From contig NZ_BAAAFH010000003.1 of assembly GCF_039523435.1 (NCBI RefSeq), forward strand, positions 248,001 through 312,000: 64,000 nucleotides of DNA, given 5' to 3'. The translations under genes and the position numbers were made by a program. The first letter of the stretch is position 1, and every line of letters begins with the position of its first letter. This document shows, one piece after another, positions 18,601-24,991 of this stretch. The notes under the pieces are model-generated. The model was not told the origin of the DNA and ran no database searches. It saw only the letters and a program-made list of their open reading frames with translations. This DNA comes from Wandonia haliotis. Its GTDB lineage: Bacteria > Bacteroidota > Bacteroidia > Flavobacteriales_D > Crocinitomicaceae.

Positions 18601-18760
18601 TAATAATTATACCAACCAGACCGATGGTATTCTGGATGAAGCCAATGAATTAATGCAGGAGTTGATGCAGCTCAAAGACAAACCGAAGGACCTGGAGGAG
18701 AAAGGAGATTACATCATTGAAATGGAAGAAAATGCGCAGGAAGGAGGTCAGAATGAATAA
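15662..18760 (+). CDS. Large exported tetratricopeptide-repeat protein
   Basis: This 1032-residue protein starts with a signal peptide (residues 1-18, ending 'LLNAQ'). The rest is an almost continuous array of TPR-type helical hairpins, with recurring 'A..YY.IG..Y...Y..A...F' units (for example 'ADAYYQMKNYEQAIQAYRYF', 'EAYYNIGYSYF', 'DALYELGVTYLRKADYEKAESYL'). There is no catalytic motif. The protein is probably a periplasmic or outer-membrane scaffold. The ATG at 15662 is preferred over a TTG six bases earlier. The last 8 bases overlap the next gene, which has a strong Shine-Dalgarno inside this one, so the two are a tight pair. Confidence 0.8.
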   Translation: MVRILLVACLVIPMLLNAQETERYNSDDALFYRAEELFQKEQYSAAREEFARYIATCKPSNAPFYVKARYYEGMSALELYNDDGVKLLEQFLTDFPETIYRHQIYLRLGKYYYQKKKYKEAILWYEKLDKQDVPEADRNEYFFKLGYAHFQEGNFSPARDAFFEVKDSQSQYAAPATYYYAHIHYQDKSYQTALEHFERLLDDARFREVVPYYITQIYYLQGNYEKVVEFAPAIMDSMATANSTEINHLIGDAYYKIGKYDEAVPFLREYNKTAKTTREDDYQFAFALYKSAAYEEAVTYFDKVTRKKDELGQVAFYHIGECYLKLENYAYARTAFEQASFLDFDEKIQEDALYNAAILSYKLDINPYDEAIEAFELYLERYPNSNKRKDVYQYLVNVYMTTKNYEKALHSIDEIGTPDIRMKSAYQMIAFNKGVEEFTKSDYERSIASFKLVSRYPVEIELIGRANYWIADAYYQMKNYEQAIQAYRYFLANGGSLLGQLRAEAYYNIGYSYFNLNDRIQSVEAFRTYTQQTFVTDQKKLADANMRIADAFYLSSHEEPIKNDAAIEYYEKVVQANQGFSDRARFYQAKCYGFKDQRNKQLQSLLDIINNYPGSPYLVKSIFEAGIVTRNQNKDNESIRYFEQILNDHPNNILAKDALYELGVTYLRKADYEKAESYLNRVLLEYGGDEQICKYASQKMIEVYQKSGEPFKITQLAHKYPCAGITGDLQDSIYFNTAYDLFLDSNYREAIPKFIEYLDAYPEGLQKNRAVYFIAQSHYILGEEEQAYTYYLRVLEGDQRAYHETALARAAVYEYNTGNYADAILHYSRLKEEASTPQRIYAAHLGLMRCHFYLENWANSYEAAKVVFENGLAEQSEKLEAQFSKGVSLARLERYDEALEPLNYVISKTSTVLAAQSKYTLAEIYYHKGEYKTSENHIRELLKMKPAYDYWIAKALILQTRNLIQVEDLFQAEHTLNSVINNYTNQTDGILDEANELMQELMQLKDKPKDLEEKGDYIIEMEENAQEGGQNE

Positions 18761-20459
18761 GGTAAAAGCACTTTTAGCGGTTATAGTATTGACGTTCTCT
18801 GCAGCGGCACAAAATGAAGGCGGTTATACGTTCGTGTATGAGGCTGAACGGGAAATAGAACCTGTTTTTCGTATTGCTGAAAAACCTTCCGTATTGGATA
18901 CCGTAATGCCTGTTCCGCAGGTAAGTTATCCGCTATTGTCCTTGAAAAAGGAGCATAGTTTTGAACTGGAAAAAATAGATCCTGCGCGAATTAAATTGGT
19001 TGATAAATTACCACAACTCTACCACAGCTATGTGAAGTTAGGTTTTGGTAATTATACAATGCCACTGGGTGAGGTGTTTATTAACTCAACGCGTTCCCGG
19101 AAATTTCATTGGGGGATTAGCGCAAAACACCATAGTTCATGGGGAAAAATAAAAGGATATGCCCCGTCTCAGTTTGACCGTACCCGGTTGGACGCTTACG
19201 GTAAAATGATCGAGAAGGAGTACACCATTACAGCAAAAGTGAACTATTTTAACCAAGGGCATCATTTTTATGGCATTCGTAATGAAGATGTTCCCGGAGA
19301 TAGTATTCGCCAACGGTTTAATAATACAGGTGTGTTTGGAGAATACCACTCGCATAAGAAAGACAGTGCGAACCTGAATTACAAGATTGGCGTTGAATAC
19401 AACAATTATTTTGACAGAAAACGTGCGGATACATTGGAAAAATGGAAGGCTCGTGAAAACTATCTCGGAATCTATTCTTCGTTTGATTACAAGTTGAAAA
19501 CAGAAGTGTATGCCGCTGATTTTAATGTCCGGTACAACAACTATAAATACGGAATTGAAGATTCAACATTGATCGGATTGGATTCGGGGTTTGTAGACAA
19601 CAACGTACTGGTAAATATTAAGCCGAATATTACCACCATCGGTAAGAATGGAAAATGGTCGGTGAACGTCGGGGTGGACCTTGTACTGGACGCGAGGGAA
19701 AAAACGAAATTTATAGCTGTTCCGCTGGCAAAATTCCAGTATTCCTTCTTCAATGACATTCTTATTCCGTATGTAGGATTAAACGGAGGCGTTCGCCAGA
19801 ACACGTTCAAACGTGTGAGTCAGGAGAATCCATTCGTTTCATCTAATCTTGAATTGAGAAATGAATACAACGCCCTGAACCTGAACGGAGGGATCAAAGG
19901 AGTATTGTCAAAGAAGGTTTCCTTTGATGTTAATCTTTCTTTCGGGAAATTCACCAATAAATTACTGTATGTGGTGGATACAGTTTATTCCGGAGGCAAT
20001 CGTTTTACGGCAGTTTATGACACTATGAACATAACCCGGATAGAGGGAAGTATCTCCTATCAGGCAAATGAAAAACTGAAAATTGATCTGATCGGGCAGT
20101 ATTACAGTTACATGACACGGTTCTATCCGTACGCATGGAACCTACCGGAACTGGTTATAGGGCTTCGTGGTCATTACAACTTGTTTGATAAGTTTTATGT
20201 GAATCTTGATCTGACAATGCAGGGAGGAAGAAAAGCGATGGAGTATGCTCTAGGAGAGGATATCCAGGAGGAAGAGTTATTCTATTACAGGAAACTGGGC
20301 TTCCTTGCAGATGCAAATCTGGGGATTGAATACCGTTATAATAAACGGATATCGGCTTTTTTACAGTTCAATAATTTTGCAGCGCAACAATACCAACGCT
20401 GGCAAAATTATCCTGTTCAGAAATTCCAGGTTCTGGGAGGGGTAACATTCCGATTCTAA
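18753..20459 (+). CDS. Outer-membrane beta-barrel protein (TonB-dependent-receptor-like barrel)
   Basis: This 568-residue protein has a signal peptide (residues 1-19, 'LLAVIVLTFSAAAQ') and many amphipathic strands with aromatic girdle residues, ending in the F-terminated strand 'FQVLGGVTFRF', the classic outer-membrane barrel insertion signal. No plug domain or TonB box is evident. AAGGAGGT, a near-perfect Shine-Dalgarno, lies 5 bases before the ATG at 18753, and the gene overlaps the TPR gene by 8 bases. The TPR-barrel pair probably forms one envelope complex. A hairpin terminator follows at 20477. Confidence 0.78.
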   Translation: MNKVKALLAVIVLTFSAAAQNEGGYTFVYEAEREIEPVFRIAEKPSVLDTVMPVPQVSYPLLSLKKEHSFELEKIDPARIKLVDKLPQLYHSYVKLGFGNYTMPLGEVFINSTRSRKFHWGISAKHHSSWGKIKGYAPSQFDRTRLDAYGKMIEKEYTITAKVNYFNQGHHFYGIRNEDVPGDSIRQRFNNTGVFGEYHSHKKDSANLNYKIGVEYNNYFDRKRADTLEKWKARENYLGIYSSFDYKLKTEVYAADFNVRYNNYKYGIEDSTLIGLDSGFVDNNVLVNIKPNITTIGKNGKWSVNVGVDLVLDAREKTKFIAVPLAKFQYSFFNDILIPYVGLNGGVRQNTFKRVSQENPFVSSNLELRNEYNALNLNGGIKGVLSKKVSFDVNLSFGKFTNKLLYVVDTVYSGGNRFTAVYDTMNITRIEGSISYQANEKLKIDLIGQYYSYMTRFYPYAWNLPELVIGLRGHYNLFDKFYVNLDLTMQGGRKAMEYALGEDIQEEELFYYRKLGFLADANLGIEYRYNKRISAFLQFNNFAAQQYQRWQNYPVQKFQVLGGVTFRF

Positions 20460-20476
20460 TACAAGAACAAAATATG

Positions 20477-20507
20477 AAAAGCACGACATTTTGGGTCGTG
20501 CTTTTTT
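20477..20507 (+). terminator. Hairpin terminator after the beta-barrel gene
   Basis: AAAAGCACGAC pairs with GTCGTGCTTTT around a 7-nt loop, followed by a T-run, 18 bases after the stop. Confidence 0.88.
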
Positions 20508-20661
20508 CTTAGACAATATTGTACGCAGCTATTTCTGTTTTTATATTTTGTTAGATTATTTGCAGGTACTGAGAACTAATCTTTTTACCATTTTTTTCGA
20601 TAAAATGCCGAAGAAGTTAGATTTTCTGTGAATGGTATTTTAAGCGTTTTTCGTTGTCAAT

Positions 20662-20871
20662 TCAGTAAATAATGAAATGGTCAGAATTGTAGTTTTCCGT
20701 GTCAATGCAAATAAGTTGGTCAAACTCTTTAACTTTATGCCCTGTGTTTCTGTCAATAAGTGTAAAAACAGAAGGTCCAGTCGCAGCACAATTACCTCTA
20801 AACAAAATTGTCTTGTCAAATTCTTTGATTAAATGAAAACCAACTCTATAAGTGATTGCATATAAACCACA
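20662..20871 (-). pseudogene. Truncated unknown gene (69 codons without a start)
   Basis: An open minus-strand frame encodes a protein-like sequence that includes 'FHLIKEFDKTILFRGNCAATG', 'FTLIDRNTGHKVKEFDQL' and ends 'SDHFIIY' at a stop. An in-frame stop precedes it and there is no ATG. The sequence has the composition of a real protein, so this is best read as the 3' end of a gene whose 5' part was lost. I do not recognise the family. The flanking bases 20508-20661 hold nothing I can name. Confidence 0.45.
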
Positions 20872-20921
20872 TCAAGTGTATCAATTATAGATTGTGACAA
20901 TATAGCTGCTGTTAGCAGTAG

Positions 20922-21632
20922 TTAATTTCTGTCCTCTGTGATTTCGATCTTCCTTATTTCCGGATGTTTCAACAGACATTCTGTAAATTCAGCTAATTCA
21001 CAAATAAGAGAGATTGTGTCTTTTGTTGTCATTGCTGTTCTCTCGTTTTCTTTAAAATGAATTTCCGATTGAGCATTCTTATAATGAACCTCTTTCGGTT
21101 GCTTAAACTGTGGTCTATAATAGCCGTTGTTATGAATGGTATTTCTTAGAGCGTCTAGGCAAGTAATAAAATCTTCTGGAAAACAACCCACTATTTTATT
21201 GACCTTGTCCAATGGCTTTCCTTTGCCTTCAGCCAGATTTAATTTGTCAATAATAATTCGAATAGTTGTTTCAAGTTGATGATAAAATGAATGAAAAAGA
21301 TAAAACCGAATAGATTGATCAATGTCTTTGAAGTGACCAAGGTATCCAGATTCTTTCATTAATTCAAAGGTGTAAGTTTGAATGAAATCTTTATCCCAAT
21401 TTTCTTGTTTGATGTAATCCACCGTTCTGTCGAAATGAAATCTCACGGATAATGAAGCTGACATATATCGACCCAATGTTCCTGGTCTAAAATCTCTTTG
21501 CTTAAAAAGATCAGGCTCGTTCTTTAAATACCATTTCAGTCCTGCGTTTAATCCTTTTTCTAAATTGATTAATAGTTTACAGAACAACGGATAATTATGT
21601 AAAACTTCAGCTTCTATTTCTTCTTTCCTCAT
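20922..21632 (-). CDS. Hypothetical protein with a HEPN-like motif (RNxxH)
   Basis: This 236-residue, mostly alpha-helical protein has 'LRNTIHNNGYY' at about residues 165-175. This resembles the RN-x-x-H/Rx4-6H motif of HEPN RNase domains found in toxin-antitoxin, abortive-infection and CRISPR-associated proteins, although here R and H are only three residues apart. I see no other known domain. Function is not assigned. On the plus strand GTTAGC (20911-20916) lies 6 bases beyond the stop, and the reverse-complementary GGTAAC (21640-21645) lies 8 bases beyond the start, as if the gene were a mobile cassette. It sits in the AT-rich accessory island. Confidence 0.55.
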   Translation of the reverse strand: MRKEEIEAEVLHNYPLFCKLLINLEKGLNAGLKWYLKNEPDLFKQRDFRPGTLGRYMSASLSVRFHFDRTVDYIKQENWDKDFIQTYTFELMKESGYLGHFKDIDQSIRFYLFHSFYHQLETTIRIIIDKLNLAEGKGKPLDKVNKIVGCFPEDFITCLDALRNTIHNNGYYRPQFKQPKEVHYKNAQSEIHFKENERTAMTTKDTISLICELAEFTECLLKHPEIRKIEITEDRN

Positions 21633-21767
21633 AATTGCTGGTAACAGTTCCGCGTAGGCGTTTATGCCGACACTCGAATATAGGGAATTTTGGCTTAACG
21701 CTTAGAGTGTGTTATGCGTATTAATCTTTAGTGTTTTTGAATTTCTTGTTGCAAGTATTTTGCAAAA

Positions 21768-22253
21768 TTAAATAGCTAACAAATCGCTTAAATTGAATTT
21801 ATCATATTCACCCCGATGAGATCGTTTCGCTTCAATTAATTCATTCTTAAGCTGCACTTCAAGCAGTATTTCCGCATTTATTTTAAATAGCTTTTCAAGC
21901 ATTAGTGCGTGTTCAATGCTAAATTTTCTCTCACCGTTAAAATACTTGTTAATATTTCTAGGTGAGATATCGATATACTCAGCGAATGCTCCTTTCTTGA
22001 TTTTAATTTGTTTGAGAAGTGAATTTAAAAACTGACCTAAAAGAATAATATCTTCAGGGTTCTCATTGTCGGCATAGTTCTTTAACGAAAATCGAAATCC
22101 AGTTAAAATGTCATTTATCTTTTCTTCCGAAGATCTTTTTTCATATAATCGACGTCTATATTCTCTAATTGAATCATGTTCCTTTTTTGTCAATTCTTTT
22201 GAAATGTTACCACCAATAACATCATCAAATTCTATTTTTTTATCTTTTTTCAT
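21768..22253 (-). CDS. XRE-type helix-turn-helix antitoxin
   Basis: This 161-residue protein has a C-terminal Cro/C1-type helix-turn-helix (about residues 85-130, with 'FAEYIDISPRNINKYFNGERK') and a charged N-terminal region. It begins 15 bases after the end of the GNAT-like gene and is downstream of it, the toxin-first arrangement of HigBA-type pairs. The antitoxin probably binds the repeated operator at 22826-22891 and represses the pair. Toxin binding would use the N-terminal part; that is inference. Regulation by a third, unlinked factor is possible. Confidence 0.7.
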   Translation of the reverse strand: MKKDKKIEFDDVIGGNISKELTKKEHDSIREYRRRLYEKRSSEEKINDILTGFRFSLKNYADNENPEDIILLGQFLNSLLKQIKIKKGAFAEYIDISPRNINKYFNGERKFSIEHALMLEKLFKINAEILLEVQLKNELIEAKRSHRGEYDKFNLSDLLAI

Positions 22254-22268
22254 TTTACAATCTTTTAA

Positions 22269-22793
22269 TTAAGCTAAATCATCCTCATCACCTAAATATT
22301 CTTCAATTAAAAGTCGACTTTGGTTTTGGTGTATTTCCATATATCCCCAAGGATTCATAACAGTACCATACTTATCTCGATACAATTTTTCTAATTTCTT
22401 TTGATCCTCTTCGTTATTACTAAATGCCTTAAAAGTTAAAATACCTTTGTCCTCATCTTGCCCCTTTTCAAAACTTAAACCACATGCATAAGCAATTAAA
22501 CAGCCAGATACCCTCTTGTATTTTCCTTCCGATCCCTTGTTATGAGGAGCAACTTCCAAATAATCCATGAAAGGCCCAAATGTATCATGCATTGAAAAAA
22601 TCATACAACCTTCTATTATCTTAGGTGTATCTTCCTTTACCAAAATAAATGCCGTTTTATCTTTTGGTAAACTATGCTTATTAAAATTGAATTGCCAAGC
22701 ATCTTTTACAGAAGGCATTTCTTTAGCATTTCCCTCCTTAATGATTCCTCTTATTAATTCATTCGAGTCAACTTCTAATATTAGTACTTTCAT
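22269..22793 (-). CDS. GNAT-like acetyltransferase, putative toxin
   Basis: This 174-residue protein has the order of secondary structure of a GNAT N-acetyltransferase: a beta hairpin 'AFILVKEDTPKIIEGCMIFSM', the strand-loop-helix 'YLEVAPHNKG...RVSGCLIAYAC' (the acetyl-CoA pyrophosphate loop, with a degenerate Q/RxxGxG), and a C-terminal 'YRDKYGTVMN' segment. GNAT toxins (TacT, AtaT, KacT) acetylate aminoacyl-tRNA but usually pair with ribbon-helix-helix antitoxins. Here the partner is an XRE protein. The family is recognised only from pattern, so an ordinary acetyltransferase remains possible. Confidence 0.5.
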   Translation of the reverse strand: MKVLILEVDSNELIRGIIKEGNAKEMPSVKDAWQFNFNKHSLPKDKTAFILVKEDTPKIIEGCMIFSMHDTFGPFMDYLEVAPHNKGSEGKYKRVSGCLIAYACGLSFEKGQDEDKGILTFKAFSNNEEDQKKLEKLYRDKYGTVMNPWGYMEIHQNQSRLLIEEYLGDEDDLA

Positions 22794-22825
22794 TAATTGT
22801 TCTCATATTTTTCTGCTTGTTATTC

Positions 22826-22891
22826 TATCAAATATACATAAAAAACGTCAAATATGTATGATTTATTTTTTAAGTCGTCAAAATTGTATGA
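22826..22891. promoter_or_regulatory. Repeated operator of the toxin-antitoxin pair
   Basis: The motif CGTCAAATATGTATGA (22846-22861) recurs 30 bp later as CGTCAAAATTGTATGA (22876-22891), and a weaker copy TATCAAATATACATAA lies at 22826-22841. The 30-bp period is about three helical turns, suited to cooperative binding on one face. The weakest copy overlaps the minus-strand -7 box TATATTTG (22836-22829). The sites lie 33-98 bases upstream of the 22793 start. Confidence 0.6.
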
Positions 22892-22933
22892 GAATAAGGT
22901 GGGGATTTTTTGAAGATAGTGCGTCTTTATTGC

Positions 22934-23063
22934 GCATAACGTTTAGTATATGGCAAGTAGGGAAGTAAAAAGCAATATCCGCCAGCTGGCGGTGTTGGTT
23001 AGTAAATAGCACAGACCTTTCGTAAACCACTGAACGCCCTATTTGCTATATACCGTGTTAGCT
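22934..23063. repeat. 130-bp attC-like inverted-repeat element
   Basis: The outer arms, from AAC at 22938 to GTAGGG at 22962 and from CCCTATTTGCTATATACCGTGTT at 23037-23059 (22 of 25 positions compatible, with gaps), are imperfect inverted repeats. A perfect 14-bp palindrome, CCGCCAGCTGGCGG, sits inside at 22979-22992. The ends GCATAAC and GTTAGCT approach the RYYYAAC / GTTRRRY core sites of integron attC. The arm sequence is a type I recall from intergenic repeats near orphan genes in Bacteroidota. Confidence 0.5.
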
Positions 23064-23069
23064 AATTTT

Positions 23070-23861
23070 TTAATCTTTACCGCATTGACATTCTTCAATT
23101 AAGTTTTCTTGGTGGTAGTTGATATAATCTCTAGCAGCCAAAAGCACTTTGTCATAATCAAAATTAAGACTTCTAACGAAGAGCCCTTCATAGAAGTTAT
23201 TGGTGTCAAGCCCTTCAAAAGATTTGGTATGCACGATTTCGTCTCTGAAATTCTTTAAGTCTTTGATTAAATCGTATTTGTGAGTGAATTCGCCAACAAA
23301 ATTCTTTCCTTCAAACTGAGGCACCTGAGGAATTACTTTTTTTATTTTCTCCAAGAACTCAATATGTCGCTGTATCTGTAATTTGTCGAACAGTTCAATT
23401 CTTTTGTTTTGGATTTTTCTTCTGTATTCAAAATCTGCTGGAATTGATTTGTTGATAAATGCCTCAAGAGATAAAAACAGGAAAATGATAAAATTGGATG
23501 CATTAGAATAATACCAATAGAAATCTCCATTTACAGCATGAAAATCTTTGTAATCAGCAGAAAGTTTAGAGAACAGCTCATCTCGTCTGCTCTTTATCGT
23601 TTTGTGGTAATGTAGTGCTGTATCAAAGTAAATAACAATTGGATCTGGTTCTGGGATCAAATAGATTTTTCCTTCGTTTTCGTATTTAAAGGTTTGAACC
23701 ATTTTGTTATCCTCTGTAAAAGCATAAGCAAAATATCCATCCATTCTTTTGTCGGCTATTTTTGTCAATTCAACTTCATCAACAGGAGCGTTGTTTAATA
23801 CTTCTGCTGCCCCCTCTGATAATTGAGCAAGCTTGACATATTTTTTAACTAAGTGCTTCAT
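23070..23861 (-). CDS. Hypothetical protein with an Rx4H HEPN-like motif
   Basis: This 263-residue protein is rich in helices and Lys/Glu. Its C-terminal part has 'LKNFRDEIVHTKS' (about residues 205-217), which fits the HEPN Rx4-6H motif (R-D-E-I-V-H). HEPN domains with this motif are RNases in defence and stress systems. I see no second domain; the first 120 residues are unassigned. Within 12 bases of the stop the plus strand has GTTAGCTA, and near the start the inverse TAGCTAAC (23885-23892), so the ORF is bracketed by inverted GTTAGC repeats like the gene at 20922. Function is not assigned. Confidence 0.6.
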   Translation of the reverse strand: MKHLVKKYVKLAQLSEGAAEVLNNAPVDEVELTKIADKRMDGYFAYAFTEDNKMVQTFKYENEGKIYLIPEPDPIVIYFDTALHYHKTIKSRRDELFSKLSADYKDFHAVNGDFYWYYSNASNFIIFLFLSLEAFINKSIPADFEYRRKIQNKRIELFDKLQIQRHIEFLEKIKKVIPQVPQFEGKNFVGEFTHKYDLIKDLKNFRDEIVHTKSFEGLDTNNFYEGLFVRSLNFDYDKVLLAARDYINYHQENLIEECQCGKD

Positions 23862-23993
23862 GTTTTTTCATTTCAGGAATTGTAGCTAACTAATATACAC
23901 ACACACCAAAGGTGCACGATCACCCGAATGTAGCATAAAATTATAAATCGTCAAAGGGGCTTTTTATGTTTTGTAAACTACTGGTAATGAAGT

Positions 23994-24026
23994 GTGTGTA
24001 AAACCTCTATTGTGCTGCTACTTTTG
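23994..24026 (+). promoter_or_regulatory. Promoter-like motif, copy B (GTGTGTAAA-N16-TACTTTTG)
   Basis: This is nearly the same as copy A at 8977-9008: GTGTGTAAA, then 16 bases ending TGTGCTGC, then TACTTTTGT, then GCTC. The -7 box TACTTTTG is at 24019-24026. It points toward the 3' end of hpf on the opposite strand, and no plus-strand gene follows. I see no terminator for a short RNA here. Confidence 0.45.
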
Positions 24027-24122
24027 TGCTCTAAAAGCCCTTGTATGTACCTCAGATCAGTTCTGCTTTGTTAAAAGAATGTCTTGTACTGTTCTTTTTC
24101 TTATACATTATCGCTATAAATA

Positions 24123-24422
24123 CTAGTGTGCCACCAGTTCGTCTTTTCTCTTTTTTAGTTGAATTTCCAAATCTTCGGAAACTCCGGCTGCTGCTGCTTC
24201 AAAACTTGCTTCATCACAAGTGGCATGAATCTGAGGTCCGGGTAAACTGATTTTCACCTCACAAATCCATCCTTTACCTTTTGTCTCCTTTTCGGATTTA
24301 AAGAAAACATCTGCGCTGATGATCCAGTCAAATTTTCGTTTAAGATTATCCAGTTTTTTGTTTATTATTCCTTCAGCAATTGGATAATGCTCGGTATTAA
24401 TGAATTGAATGTTAACTTTCAT
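24123..24422 (-). CDS. hpf: Ribosome hibernation promoting factor, short form
   Basis: This 99-residue protein matches the HPF/RaiA N-terminal domain: 'MKVNIQFINTEHYPIAEGIINKKLDNLKRKF', 'ADVFFKSEKE', and 'PGPQIHATCDEASFEAAAAGVSEDLEIQLKKRKDEL'. HPF binds the 30S subunit in stationary phase and inactivates or dimerises ribosomes. It lacks the C-terminal dimerisation domain of the long form, as in gammaproteobacterial HPF. It is a single-gene unit, and I identified no promoter. Confidence 0.87.
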   Translation of the reverse strand: MKVNIQFINTEHYPIAEGIINKKLDNLKRKFDWIISADVFFKSEKETKGKGWICEVKISLPGPQIHATCDEASFEAAAAGVSEDLEIQLKKRKDELVAH

Positions 24423-24487
24423 ATCTTCAAATTTTATGCGTTAATGTTACCTAAAAGTAACATGAACAGAAAATAGAGAAACTGATG

Positions 24488-24511
24488 AAAATCAGGCTTT
24501 GAACTGATTTT
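24488..24511 (-). terminator. Hairpin downstream of the BlaI-type gene
   Basis: AAAATCAG pairs with CTGATTTT around an 8-nt loop, 7 bases past the stop of the repressor gene. The U-run is short, so it is a weak terminator call. Confidence 0.4.
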
Positions 24512-24518
24512 AACCAGG

Positions 24519-24863
24519 TTATTTCAATAAATCATCAAGCGTTTTTGTCTTGTTGTAATAGGAGAGAACAGCTTCGGTATTATTATCAAAATACTTTGTA
24601 ATAAGGTGCTTTGCCAACTCGTCCCGATACGTTTCCTTGCTAATTTTGGGAGTGTAGATATACCCTCTTCCTTTCGGTTTGTGTCGGACAATTTTCTTTC
24701 GTTCAAGAATCCGGATAAGGGTGGATACTGTGTTGTATGCCGGTTTGGGTTCAGGATAGAGAGCAAGAAGATCCGTTACGGTTGCTTGTCCTAATTCCCA
24801 TAAGCGCAACATAACCTGCTCTTCAGAAGCAGTTAATCTCAGTGTATCCTTTTCCTTTGTCAT
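24519..24863 (-). CDS. BlaI/MecI/CopY-family repressor
   Basis: This 114-residue protein has the winged helix of BlaI/MecI (residues 10-80: 'TASEEQVMLRLWELGQATVTDLLALYP', 'YNTVSTLIRILERKKIVRH', 'RGYIYTPKIS') and a C-terminal dimerisation part. BlaI-type repressors are usually inactivated by a BlaR1-type sensor protease encoded next to them, but no such gene is here. The ATG at 24863 is chosen over an alternative 7 codons upstream. The -7 box TACCTTTG lies 44-51 bases upstream (24914-24907). Confidence 0.85.
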   Translation of the reverse strand: MTKEKDTLRLTASEEQVMLRLWELGQATVTDLLALYPEPKPAYNTVSTLIRILERKKIVRHKPKGRGYIYTPKISKETYRDELAKHLITKYFDNNTEAVLSYYNKTKTLDDLLK

Positions 24864-24906
24864 AGGCACGTAAAGCAGAAGCAATTACAGGGTTCATTTT
24901 ACAGTG

Positions 24907-24914
24907 CAAAGGTA
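24907..24914 (-). promoter_or_regulatory. -7 box of the BlaI-type gene
   Basis: The minus strand reads TACCTTTG here, a full match to TAnnTTTG. The -33 TTG is not apparent at the right distance. Confidence 0.45.
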
Positions 24915-24991
24915 TTAAAAAAAGAAACAGGGTATCAGGAAGAGGATCGGGCACGATTTTTCGTACCCAATCCCTTCAGAAATCACAACAC

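Noticed and set aside
22979..22992. 14-bp perfect palindrome as a separate regulatory site
   Set aside because: It lies at the centre of the larger inverted-repeat element and needs no separate call.
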